Shown: positions 36,814 to 44,071 of the stretch, in pieces
How positions within the stretch are numbered: the first letter of the stretch is position 1
Layout: each line of letters begins with the position of its first letter
Assembly (NCBI RefSeq): GCF_010894455.1
Contig: NZ_JAAIXY010000014.1
Location: 62,001-126,000, forward strand
Reading direction: 5' to 3'
Origin: Myxococcus eversor
GTDB lineage: Bacteria > Myxococcota > Myxococcia > Myxococcales > Myxococcaceae
Length of the DNA: 64,000 bases
Made by a program: the position numbers and the translations under genes
The notes under the pieces: generated by a model
The model's input: the letters and a program-made list of their open reading frames with translations, nothing else
Told to the model about the DNA's origin: nothing
Databases searched by the model: none

Positions 36814-36820
36814 AGGAGGT
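36814..36820 (+). promoter_or_regulatory. Strong ribosome binding site that fixes the graspetide precursor start
   Basis: AGGAGGT, four bases before GTG 36825. It is among the best Shine-Dalgarno matches in this window and supports translation of the 59-codon gene rather than a longer frame starting at 36708. Confidence 0.7.
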
Positions 36821-36824
36821 CGAC

Positions 36825-37004
36825 GTGAAACAAAGTGAAACATCGAGGCGTAGGGCGAAAGCTTCACACGGGCTGTTCGTGAGGGGCCTGGTGCCCGCGC
36901 GGGAGCAGGCCGAGGAGGGCCCGAAGAAGCCAAGGCCCGGACAGGTGACGACGATGATGGTGGGTGAGGAGACGAAGGACGGGGACTCGGGCACGCGCGA
37001 CTGA
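36825..37004 (+). CDS. Graspetide (plesiocin-type) precursor peptide
   Basis: A 59-residue peptide: a basic N-terminus (Arg8-Arg10), a leader-like segment with LFVRGL at 17-22, a Glu/Pro/Lys linker and a single core TTMMVGEE at residues 42-49, then a hydrophilic tail. TTxxxxEE is the core signature of group 2 omega-ester peptides such as plesiocin, in which two Thr side chains are ester-linked to two Glu carboxylates by an ATP-grasp ligase. The cognate ligase gene follows 52 bases downstream on the same strand. GTG 36825 has an AGGAGGT site. Plesiocin precursors carry several copies of the motif; one copy here is unusual. The assignment rests on motif plus neighbour and needs product evidence. 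Confidence 0.75.
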   Translation: MKQSETSRRRAKASHGLFVRGLVPAREQAEEGPKKPRPGQVTTMMVGEETKDGDSGTRD

Positions 37005-37056
37005 CGCGGTGCACGGTGCTGGCGGCCTCGCGGGGCATCTGGTTCGCTCTCAAACC

Positions 37057-38019
37057 ATGACGCAAGCGGCGGGGACAGGCGTGGTGGTGTTGGTGGGCTC
37101 TCGCGAGGACGCGCACGTGCGGGAGGTGGCGCGGCGCCTGGGCGCGGAGGGCGTGGACAGCGCCATCGTCGACACGCTGGCCTTCCCCGACGAGACGCGG
37201 ATATCGCTCACGGAGGAGTTGGACGGAATCCTCGTGGACGGGCGCGCCGTGGGACGGCCCGCCGCCGTGTACCTGCGCGGCCTGCACTCGCACCCGCTGG
37301 CCTTCATGGTGGACGCGGAGGAGGCCATGACGGAGGACTGGCGCACCACGCTCACCGCGTTCCGTGAGAAGGCCGCGCTGCTCCTGGGGCTCATCGGTCG
37401 GTGGGAGCGGCTCGGCGTGCCGATGTACAACCCGCCCTCCGCGGATTGGGTGCTGCACAAGCCGGCGCAGCTCGCCGCGCTGAGGGCCGCGGGGTTGCCG
37501 GTGCCTCGGACGCTGTGGACGAATGACGCGGAGGCGGTGCGCCGCTTCGCCGCGAGCGGACGCGTGGCCTACAAGCCCATCCTGGGGGGCGCCGCCACGC
37601 GGGAGCTGCTGCCGGAGGACCTCACGGAGGAGCGGCTCGCCACGCTGGGCGCCGCGCCGGTGACGTTCCAGGAGCTGCTGCCCGGAGAGGATTTGCGGGT
37701 GTACGTGCTGGACGGCGAGGTCATCGCGGCCCTGCGCATCGTCACGGCGGCGCTCGACTTCCGTCAGAACGAGGAGCGGATGGAGCAGGTGGTGCTGCCG
37801 GCGGAGGTGGCTCGACAGTGCGTGAAGGCGTGCGAGGTGTTGGGCCTGAGGTGGACGGGGCTGGACCTGAAGCGCGGAATGGATGGGGAGCTCAAGTTCC
37901 TGGAGCTGAACGGCTCACCCATGTTCCTGGGGTTCGACGCCGGCGCGGGGACGGACGTGGCGGGACACCTCACGCGGACGCTGGTCCGGCACGCGCGTCG
38001 CGCTTCATCGCCACAGTGA
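37057..38019 (+). CDS. Graspetide-type ATP-grasp ester ligase (peptide macrocyclase)
   Basis: A 320-residue ATP-grasp enzyme. Recognisable parts: a pre-grasp domain (about 8-125), the linker [38 protein letters not shown] (127-164, cut here by domain), with the PRT..TND.EAVR.F pattern typical of MdnB/MdnC/PsnB-type macrocyclases, an ATP-binding Lys173 (AYKPILGG), Glu206 ([13 protein letters not shown]), and the metal motif LELNGSP with Glu283 and Asn285. The predicted reaction is ATP-dependent phosphorylation of core Glu side chains and ester closure by core Thr hydroxyls. RimK-type ligases are the alternative, but the adjacent TTxxxxEE precursor favours a graspetide role. The last 15 bases overlap the convergent gene at 38005. 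Confidence 0.78.
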   Translation: MTQAAGTGVVVLVGSREDAHVREVARRLGAEGVDSAIVDTLAFPDETRISLTEELDGILVDGRAVGRPAAVYLRGLHSHPLAFMVDAEEAMTEDWRTTLTAFREKAALLLGLIGRWERLGVPMYNPPSADWVLHKPAQLAALRAAGLPVPRTLWTNDAEAVRRFAASGRVAYKPILGGAATRELLPEDLTEERLATLGAAPVTFQELLPGEDLRVYVLDGEVIAALRIVTAALDFRQNEERMEQVVLPAEVARQCVKACEVLGLRWTGLDLKRGMDGELKFLELNGSPMFLGFDAGAGTDVAGHLTRTLVRHARRASSPQ

Positions 38020-38190
38020 TGCGAGCACCGTGCGGGACGCCATCCACGCCAGCGCGCCGAGCACCACGACGAGCACGGCGGTGAACAGCAGCACCCGGTG
38101 GGGACGCGGGTGCATCACCGCGCGCAGCTCCTCCGTCATCACGGGGTCCTCGTCGACGTCGTCCACGTCATGGCTGGGCTCGGGCGTCAT
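38005..38190 (-). CDS. Small single-pass membrane protein coupled to the exporter
   Basis: A 61-residue protein: an acidic N-terminus (DVDDVDEDP), a basic patch MHPRPHR, then one membrane helix (VLLFTAVLVVVLGALAWMA) and a short end. Its ATG overlaps the ABC exporter stop as ATGA, so it is probably made with the exporter. Its layout recalls the first helix of HlyD-type adaptors but no adaptor body follows, so I would not call it one. Its 3' end overlaps that of the ATP-grasp gene on the opposite strand. Confidence 0.6.
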   Translation of the reverse strand: MTPEPSHDVDDVDEDPVMTEELRAVMHPRPHRVLLFTAVLVVVLGALAWMASRTVLASLWR

Positions 38191-40457
38191 CGCTGCTCCA
38201 TCTGGTTCTCGACGAGCGCGCGGTAGCGGCCGTTCGGCAGCACCACCAGCTCGTCATGGGTGCCCTCCTCGACGACACGGCCCTTGTCGAGCACGACAAT
38301 CTTGTCCGCGCGACGCACGGTGGACAGCCGGTGGGCCACGACGACGAGCGTGCGCCCCGCCGCCTCTCGCTGGAGGGCCTCGGTAATCGCGCGCTCCAGC
38401 GCCGCGTCCAGGTGGCTGGTGGCCTCGTCGAGGAACATCACGCGCGGCTGTCTGTAGATGGCGCGCGCGAGCTGGAGCCGCTGCTCCTCGCCTCCGGACA
38501 GGCGCACGCCCGCCTCGCCAATCCGCGTCTTCAGGCCGTTGGGCAGCGCGAGCAGCTCGTCCAGGCACGCGGTGCGCGCGGCATGCAGCAGGCGCTCCGG
38601 GTCCGGGGCCTCGTCCCCCAGCGCGATGTTCTCCGCCAACGTGCCGTCAAAGATGTCCGTCTTTTGGAAGACGAAGGCCACCGAGCGGCGCAGCGCCGTC
38701 GGTTCGAACGTCTCCAGGGGCTGGCCGTCGTAGAGGACTCGGCCCTGCTCGGGGCGATAGAGGCCATAGAGGACCTGGGTGAGCGTCGTCTTGCCCGCGC
38801 CCGAGCGGCCGACAATCGCCGTCATCTTCCCCGCCGGCACGGTGAAGCTCACGTTGTCCAGCACGGGCCGCTCGTTGGGCGAGCCGTAGCGGAAGGTGAC
38901 GCCGTCCAGTCGGAGCTCGGGGGCCTGGGTGAGCGCGCCGGTGACAGGGGCGGTGTCGTCGCGCAGCTCGGGCTGGGACTCGTAGACGATGTCCACGCGG
39001 CGCAGGGAGATGACGACGTCCTGGAGCTGATGGATGAACATCACCAGGTTCTGCATCGGCGCGAGCGCGAGCCCGAGGATGGCGAGCGTGGCGACCATCT
39101 GCCCCAGCGTGAGCTGCCCCTGGAGCACGAGGTGCGCCTCGTAGACGAGGATGCCCACGTACATGGCCTGGTTGACGAGCTGCGCGCCAGAGGTGTGGAC
39201 GGTGTCGTGCAGCCAGATGCGGCGCGCGGCCTCGGCCTCGCGAGCCTGGAGCTTCTCCCAGCGGGTGCGGACCTGGCGCTCGGCGCCGCAGGCCTTGAGC
39301 GTCTGGATGCCGCCGAGCATCTGCAGCTCCAGCCGACTCGCCTCGGCGGCGACCCGGAAGCGCTGGTGGTCCAGCACGGTGCGCCGAGGCATCAGCACCA
39401 GCGTCCACAGCGAGTACAGCGTCGCGCAGGCGGCGAAGATGCCGAACACGGTGGCGTCGTAGAGGAAGAGCACGACGCCGTAGCCCACCAGCATCACCAA
39501 ATCGAGCAGCACGGACACCGACGCGCCCTGGAGGACGCGGCGGATGCGCTGGTGGTCCTCGATGCGCTTGAGCAAATCACCGCGGTGGCGCCGCGCGAAG
39601 AACGTCACCGGCAGGGACAGCAGGCGCTTCCAGAACCGTGCGAGCAGGAGGGCGGAGAAGCCTCGGGACAACACGAAGAGTCCCGCGCCGCGCGCGATGG
39701 CCACTGCGATTTGAGCGACGACGAGCACGCCGAGGCCCACACCGATGGCGGTGAGCAAAGACACGTTCTTGCCGCCCACCGCCTTGTCGACGAGCCCCTG
39801 GATGAGCAGGGGCTGGGCGAGCGCCAGTGCCTGGAGGAGTACGGTGGTGACGAACACCTGGAACAGCAGCAGGCGGTAGCGCAGCAGCCCCCGACCGAAG
39901 CGGCTCAGCGCGCCGAGACGACGCGCGGGAACGGAGGCGACGGGAAGCGCGACGGGACGGAAGAGCGCGTCGGTGGGCGCCAGCGAGAGGAGGATTCCAT
40001 CCCAGTGCCCACCGAGCTTCGCGCGAGGGATGCGTCGGAGGCCCTGGGCAGGGTCTCCGATGACGGCCTCCTTGGGAGTGACGGAGTAGAGGACGACGAA
40101 GTGGTTGTCCTCCCAATGGGCGATGCCGGGGAGGAGCGCCTGGCCCTCCTCATCCTCCAGCTCGGAAGGGTCCTCGACGTGGAAGGCGCGGACCTTGAAG
40201 CCCACCTGCTCGGCGGCGCTGGCGAGGTCCGGCAGCGAGGTGCCCACCACCTGCACGTGCGCGAGTTCCTTGAGCGCGGCGAGCGAGTGCGTGGCGCCGT
40301 GGTACGCGGAGACCATCTCCAGACACGCGGGGCCACAGTCGGCCTCCTCGAGCTGGTGGCGCAGGGGATACCGTTCCAGGGCGACGGCGAGCCGGGAGCG
40401 AGGCACACCGGAATCGCTATCACGGAGCGTGGCGAGCAACCAGTCACCGCCTGGCAC
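38187..40457 (-). CDS. Peptidase-containing ABC transporter (C39 type)
   Basis: A polypeptide of about 756 residues with all three parts of a PCAT exporter. The N-terminal C39 peptidase shows Cys41 (EADCGPAC), His119 (DNHFVVL) and Asp135 (IGDP). The membrane domain covers about 180-480. The ATPase shows GRSGAGKTT, LSGGEEQRLQLARA and VMFLDEATSHLD. Such exporters cut leader peptides after Gly-Gly or Gly-Ala while exporting. No HlyD/outer-membrane partner adjoins and the nearby graspetide leader has no GG, so the cargo is uncertain. I took GTG 40457; a longer frame from 40532 would overlap the immunity gene. It follows SitI after 31 bases on the same strand. Confidence 0.83.
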   Translation of the reverse strand: MPGGDWLLATLRDSDSGVPRSRLAVALERYPLRHQLEEADCGPACLEMVSAYHGATHSLAALKELAHVQVVGTSLPDLASAAEQVGFKVRAFHVEDPSELEDEEGQALLPGIAHWEDNHFVVLYSVTPKEAVIGDPAQGLRRIPRAKLGGHWDGILLSLAPTDALFRPVALPVASVPARRLGALSRFGRGLLRYRLLLFQVFVTTVLLQALALAQPLLIQGLVDKAVGGKNVSLLTAIGVGLGVLVVAQIAVAIARGAGLFVLSRGFSALLLARFWKRLLSLPVTFFARRHRGDLLKRIEDHQRIRRVLQGASVSVLLDLVMLVGYGVVLFLYDATVFGIFAACATLYSLWTLVLMPRRTVLDHQRFRVAAEASRLELQMLGGIQTLKACGAERQVRTRWEKLQAREAEAARRIWLHDTVHTSGAQLVNQAMYVGILVYEAHLVLQGQLTLGQMVATLAILGLALAPMQNLVMFIHQLQDVVISLRRVDIVYESQPELRDDTAPVTGALTQAPELRLDGVTFRYGSPNERPVLDNVSFTVPAGKMTAIVGRSGAGKTTLTQVLYGLYRPEQGRVLYDGQPLETFEPTALRRSVAFVFQKTDIFDGTLAENIALGDEAPDPERLLHAARTACLDELLALPNGLKTRIGEAGVRLSGGEEQRLQLARAIYRQPRVMFLDEATSHLDAALERAITEALQREAAGRTLVVVAHRLSTVRRADKIVVLDKGRVVEEGTHDELVVLPNGRYRALVENQMEQR

Positions 40458-40488
40458 GACGCAAGCAGTCCAGACAGGGACGCAAGGC

Positions 40489-41202
40489 TCAGCGCGTAGG
40501 CACCTCGGTGAACGCCACTTCCTCCAAGCCAAGCTGGCTCACCGTGGACATGAAGCGCTCCGTCGCCACGATGATGGTCTGGAAGTTCGCGAGCCTGAAG
40601 ACATCCCGGTCCCGCGGCAGCGAGGCTTCATCCAGGACAGGCCGCGAGGGAAAGCTGAACGCGAGTCTGCCGCACGTCCGACACGGAGGAGCCAACCCCT
40701 TGGGAAAACAGCTCGGATGGAGCAGTCCACGAGGCTCCACCTGAAGCTCCAACAACTCCGGAGGATTCTTGCCCTGGAGCCTCAACTCCGTGCGACAGCC
40801 ATGGAGCCCCTGTACGCCTTCGGAACGCAACCTCTCTAGCGCCTCGGCACGCACGAGCAGCGTCCATGGGTACAGCAGCACGAGCTGTGGAAACGAGCCG
40901 CGCCCACCTCCCACCAGGGTGCCAAAGGTCGTTCCAGGGGTCAGTGTCGCGCCGTCGGGAACCAGGGGCCGCACAGACTCCCGCAGTCTCGTGAACTCCT
41001 CGAAACGCTCCTCGACACGGGCCCTGAATCGCGCCGGGTCCGACACATCAGACAGGTCCACGCTCGGATACGACTCGCCGATTCCGCTCCAGACTTCATC
41101 GCAGTCGGGGCAGTGGATGCCAGGCAGGAGCCACGGGTGCCGCGCCTGAATCTCCCAGGCGTAGCGCGAAGGACGAGCGTCACCGAGCTGGAACCACCGC
41201 AT
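40489..41202 (-). CDS. SitI6-family double-CXXCG immunity protein
   Basis: A 237-residue protein matching the TIGR02264 'double-CXXCG' paralog family, known from Myxococcus as immunity partners of SitA6 toxins. Family landmarks: LLPGIHCPDCDEVWSGIGESYPSVDLS (Cys31, Cys34), LLVRAEALERLRSEGVQG, the PPELLELQVEP segment, the second pair CRTCGR (Cys174, Cys177), and FRLANFQTIIVATERF near the end. The first motif is CPDCD, with Asp replacing the usual Gly, so the zinc-ribbon-like knuckle is altered. The start is 2 bases from the SitA stop, so toxin and immunity are made together. Confidence 0.82.
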   Translation of the reverse strand: MRWFQLGDARPSRYAWEIQARHPWLLPGIHCPDCDEVWSGIGESYPSVDLSDVSDPARFRARVEERFEEFTRLRESVRPLVPDGATLTPGTTFGTLVGGGRGSFPQLVLLYPWTLLVRAEALERLRSEGVQGLHGCRTELRLQGKNPPELLELQVEPRGLLHPSCFPKGLAPPCRTCGRLAFSFPSRPVLDEASLPRDRDVFRLANFQTIIVATERFMSTVSQLGLEEVAFTEVPTR

Positions 41203-41204
41203 GG

Positions 41205-41939
41205 TCAGTAGATGTCCTCTTCTATGACAGGGAACAGGGGGATGGACTTCCTGCTGTAGTACGGGACCACGGGGCCCGACAGGTCAAATCGGAAGATCAT
41301 CTGCACCGCGAAGAGATGGATGGCCTGTCGGTTCGCCAGCGGATTGTTCCGGATGGAGTACCGCCACTCCGCATTCCAGGGCCCACCAAGCTCTCCACGG
41401 TGGATGTTCTGATGAACCTGCTTGTCGAGCACCAGCGTCCATTCATGGATATTGACTCCCCTGGAGATGAACCACTCCTTGAACGCCTGGGGAAAGACGT
41501 GGTGCTTGACCCACGTGCGCGTCGGCTCGTCTTCGTTCTCCTTCCTGAGCCGGGCCGCGTACTCGGCGCTCGTCTCATTCCAGGGAATGATGAAGATGGG
41601 CTCCGCGCCTTCGGGGAGTCCCTGCATGCTTCCCCAGTAGCGCTGGGGATGGGAGGTCGTCGGAGCCCCGCGACCCGTCCGTGGCAATGGGGGCGGCCGT
41701 ACCGGCGGACGGACAGGCATCACTGCCTGCGCCGGCACGATGCGCCCAGGATGGACCTCTTCGCAGAAGTAGAGGGCGCAGGCCCCTACGCCACAGATGA
41801 GGGTCGTGCACCGGTCCGCGCTGGGGTCCTCGCACTCCGCTCCTGGAGCTTCCGCTGCCTCCCAGCGCCGCGATGCGACGCTCGTCGAGGCACAGGCCGC
41901 GAACAACCACCCACACAGCAAGAACGACCATTTTCGCAT
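41205..41939 (-). CDS. SitA6-family polymorphic toxin lipoprotein
   Basis: A 244-residue lipoprotein of the TIGR02269/DUF2380 family. Lipobox FAAC (Cys16); a Cys-rich region (CTTLICGVGACALYFCEE, 44-61); a Pro-rich linker (73-95); and a C-terminal toxin domain with His146-His147 in VKHHVFPQAF, then GVNIHEWTLVLDKQVHQNIH with His165, His176 and His180, and GGPWNAEWRYSIR. In Myxococcus, SitA lipoproteins move between cells by TraAB-dependent outer membrane exchange and kill recipients lacking the matching SitI. The His-rich arrangement suggests a nuclease-like active site (inference). AGAGG precedes ATG 41939. traA/traB are not in the window. Confidence 0.82.
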   Translation of the reverse strand: MRKWSFLLCGWLFAACASTSVASRRWEAAEAPGAECEDPSADRCTTLICGVGACALYFCEEVHPGRIVPAQAVMPVRPPVRPPPLPRTGRGAPTTSHPQRYWGSMQGLPEGAEPIFIIPWNETSAEYAARLRKENEDEPTRTWVKHHVFPQAFKEWFISRGVNIHEWTLVLDKQVHQNIHRGELGGPWNAEWRYSIRNNPLANRQAIHLFAVQMIFRFDLSGPVVPYYSRKSIPLFPVIEEDIY

Positions 41940-42017
41940 TCATGACCTCTCGGGCCATGAAGACTAGGAACCCGGACTGACGCGTCCGTGGTCTCCGTTG
42001 CCGCCGCGGGATTCGCC

Positions 42018-43247
42018 CTACTCCGCCGCGGGCACCACGGCGGGCGCGGCATCCACGGGCACGGGAGCCACCACGGGCTGCATGGGCTCCGCCGGCTTCG
42101 GCGCCTCGGCCTTGGGCTCCACGCGCTGCACCTTGCCCATCTGGTCCAGGTCCTTCCTGTTGTCCAACGAGAAGCGCACCAGCGCGCGAAGGATGCGGTT
42201 GCGCTTCACGTTGCCCAGCACCTCGCGCAGGTCCTCGTAGACGGTGGGGTCGCTGATGAGCCCGCCCACCGTGCCGTCACCCTTCGCCACCGTCGCCGTG
42301 ATTTTCTTCAGGTCCGCCGCCGCGGCGCCCAGGTCCGCGAACATCCCGCTCGCATCGCCGTACACCAACTGGTGCACCGCCCCGTTCGGGCTCTTCTTCG
42401 CGTCCTCAATCAACCCCGCCAATTGCCCCGCCGCCGAGCCCAGCTCGCGCAGCGCAATCGCACCCTCGTCTCCGTAGATGAGCGCGTGCGCCGTGCCGTC
42501 ACCCGTGCGCACCTCGCGCAACAGCGCCTCCACGTGCCCCACCGCGCCGTCCACCCGCTGCGCCGCGCTCGACGCGCTCGCCATCAGCGTGCGCACCTCG
42601 CGCCCCGCCTCCTTGTCGTAGATGAGCGCATGCAGCACCCCGTCCCCGCTCTGCACCTGCTCCAACACCCCCCGCAGCGCCGCCATGCTCCGCTGCACGT
42701 CAGTGGCGAGCTGAGGGTCTCCGTATGCGTCCACCGTCTTGAGCAACGACTTGCTGATGGCCACCGAGTTGTCCATCACCTCGCTGGCGCTCTTGAGCAG
42801 GTTGGTCAAATCCCCGCTCGTGGAGGACGACAACACCCCGCCCGGCTCCACCGGCGGCGACGCGGGACTGCCCAGCGAGATGTCCACCGCCTTGTCCCCC
42901 AGCACGCCCATGCTCGTGAGCTGCGCCAGCGAGTCCTCCTTCACGCGGTCCGCGTACTTCGCCGACACCTGCAGCCGCACCTCCAGCTTGGGGTCCTTCG
43001 GGTCCTCGGAGAAGTAGATGCCCGTCACCTTCCCCACCTCCAGGCCCCCCAGCCACACCGGGGACTGGTCACTCAACCCCTGCACGTTGACGAAGTACGC
43101 CCGGTACAAGTGATGGCGCTGGAACAGCCTCGACTCCTGGCCGATGAAGAACACCACCACGCCGGCCACCGCCAGGCCGATGGCCACGAACAGCCCCGCG
43201 CGCAACGCCAGCCGCTTCTCGCCCGCCGCGGACGTGAACAGGCTCAT
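42018..43247 (-). CDS. mlaD: MlaD-type MCE lipid-transport protein
   Basis: A 409-residue periplasmic MCE protein with an N-terminal membrane anchor (about 15-38, LRAGLFVAIGLAVAGVVVFFIG) and an MCE domain (about 45-130, AYFVNVQGLSDQSPVWLGG, VTGIYF, SMGVLGDKAVDISLGSP). A long helical region (about 145-365) follows with repeated segments LHALIYDKEAG, AHALIYGDEGA and VHQLVYGDASG, then a Pro/Ala tail. The repeats recall the extended tunnel of longer MCE proteins. It is the last gene of the mla operon; its ATG overlaps the mlaF stop. Confidence 0.85.
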   Translation of the reverse strand: MSLFTSAAGEKRLALRAGLFVAIGLAVAGVVVFFIGQESRLFQRHHLYRAYFVNVQGLSDQSPVWLGGLEVGKVTGIYFSEDPKDPKLEVRLQVSAKYADRVKEDSLAQLTSMGVLGDKAVDISLGSPASPPVEPGGVLSSSTSGDLTNLLKSASEVMDNSVAISKSLLKTVDAYGDPQLATDVQRSMAALRGVLEQVQSGDGVLHALIYDKEAGREVRTLMASASSAAQRVDGAVGHVEALLREVRTGDGTAHALIYGDEGAIALRELGSAAGQLAGLIEDAKKSPNGAVHQLVYGDASGMFADLGAAAADLKKITATVAKGDGTVGGLISDPTVYEDLREVLGNVKRNRILRALVRFSLDNRKDLDQMGKVQRVEPKAEAPKPAEPMQPVVAPVPVDAAPAVVPAAE

Positions 43248-44065
43248 GACATGCCTCCGGGCTCCAGCTCGACCCGGCGCGCATCCAGGAACGCCCGCAC
43301 CTCCGGAACCTTGGAGCGCCGGAACTCGCCCGGCGTCCCCACCTGGACGATGCGCCGGTTGGCCAGCATCGCCATCCGGTCCCCCACCGCGAACGCGCTC
43401 ACCAGGTCATGCGTCACGACGATGGAGGTGCTGCCGAGCTTCTTCTTCATCGAGTTGATCATCGCGTTGATGGACTGCGTCGTCACCGGGTCCAACCCCG
43501 TCGTGGGCTCGTCCCAGAGGATGACCTCCGGGTTGGTGGCGATGGCCCTGGCCAACCCCACGCGCTTCTTCATGCCACCCGACAGGTCCGACGGCATCAG
43601 CCGCTCCGTCCCCGGCAGGTTCACCAACGCCAGCTTCTCCGCCACCCGCTGCCGCACCTCGTCCATCGGCATGTCCGGGAAGTGCTCCCGCAGCGGATAC
43701 GCCACGTTCTCCCCCACGCTCAGCGAGTCGAACAACGCCGCGCCCTGGAACACCATCGCCACGTTGCGTCGCACCGGAATGAACTGCTCTTCCGTGAAGC
43801 CCGTCACCTCGTGGCCCTGGAAGAGGATGCGTCCCGCGTCCGGCCGCTGCAACCCGATGAGGCACTTGAGCAACACGCTCTTGCCCGTCCCCGAGCCCCC
43901 CAGCACCACCAGCGTCTCCCCCGCCCGCACGTCCAGCTCCAGGTCGTCATAGACGCGCTTGGCGCCGAACGACTTCTGGAGGTGCTCGAAGTGGATGAGC
44001 TGCTCACCCGGCGTGGGCCGGTGGAACTCGAAGGTGGGCGCTTCCTTGTGGTGGCCGAAGGGCAT
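43244..44065 (-). CDS. mlaF: MlaF-type ABC ATPase
   Basis: A 273-residue cytoplasmic ATPase that powers the MlaE/MlaD lipid transporter. Walker A GGSGTGKS, Q-loop VAMVFQGAALFDSLSVGENV, signature LSGGMKKRVGLARA, Walker B VILWDEPTTGLDP and the H-loop VTHD are intact. The segment LFDSLSVGENVAYPL is typical of MlaF/Mkl rather than other importers. It lies between mlaE (6-base gap) and mlaD (4-base overlap). Confidence 0.9.
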   Translation of the reverse strand: MPFGHHKEAPTFEFHRPTPGEQLIHFEHLQKSFGAKRVYDDLELDVRAGETLVVLGGSGTGKSVLLKCLIGLQRPDAGRILFQGHEVTGFTEEQFIPVRRNVAMVFQGAALFDSLSVGENVAYPLREHFPDMPMDEVRQRVAEKLALVNLPGTERLMPSDLSGGMKKRVGLARAIATNPEVILWDEPTTGLDPVTTQSINAMINSMKKKLGSTSIVVTHDLVSAFAVGDRMAMLANRRIVQVGTPGEFRRSKVPEVRAFLDARRVELEPGGMS

Positions 44066-44071
44066 GTCACG

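Noticed and set aside
36708-36824. Longer reading of the graspetide precursor from an ATG at 36708 (98 residues).
   Set aside because: No ribosome site precedes it, while GTG 36825 has a perfect AGGAGGT four bases away; the extra 39 residues run across the direct repeats and promoter region.
36825-37004. Microviridin-type precursor.
   Set aside because: The peptide lacks the TxKxPSD core and the PFFARFL leader motif; the TTxxxxEE pattern instead fits plesiocin-type group 2.
38005-38190. Calling the 61-residue protein a truncated HlyD adaptor or pseudogene.
   Set aside because: Only the single-helix layout is similar; there is no adaptor sequence in the neighbouring frames and the gene has an orderly start/stop overlap, so a genuine small protein is more likely.
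40458-40532. Extended N-terminus of the C39 exporter overlapping the SitI coding region.
   Set aside because: The extra 25 residues overlap the SitI 3' end, carry no family feature, and the C39 domain starts well after; GTG 40457 is sufficient, though the exact start is uncertain.
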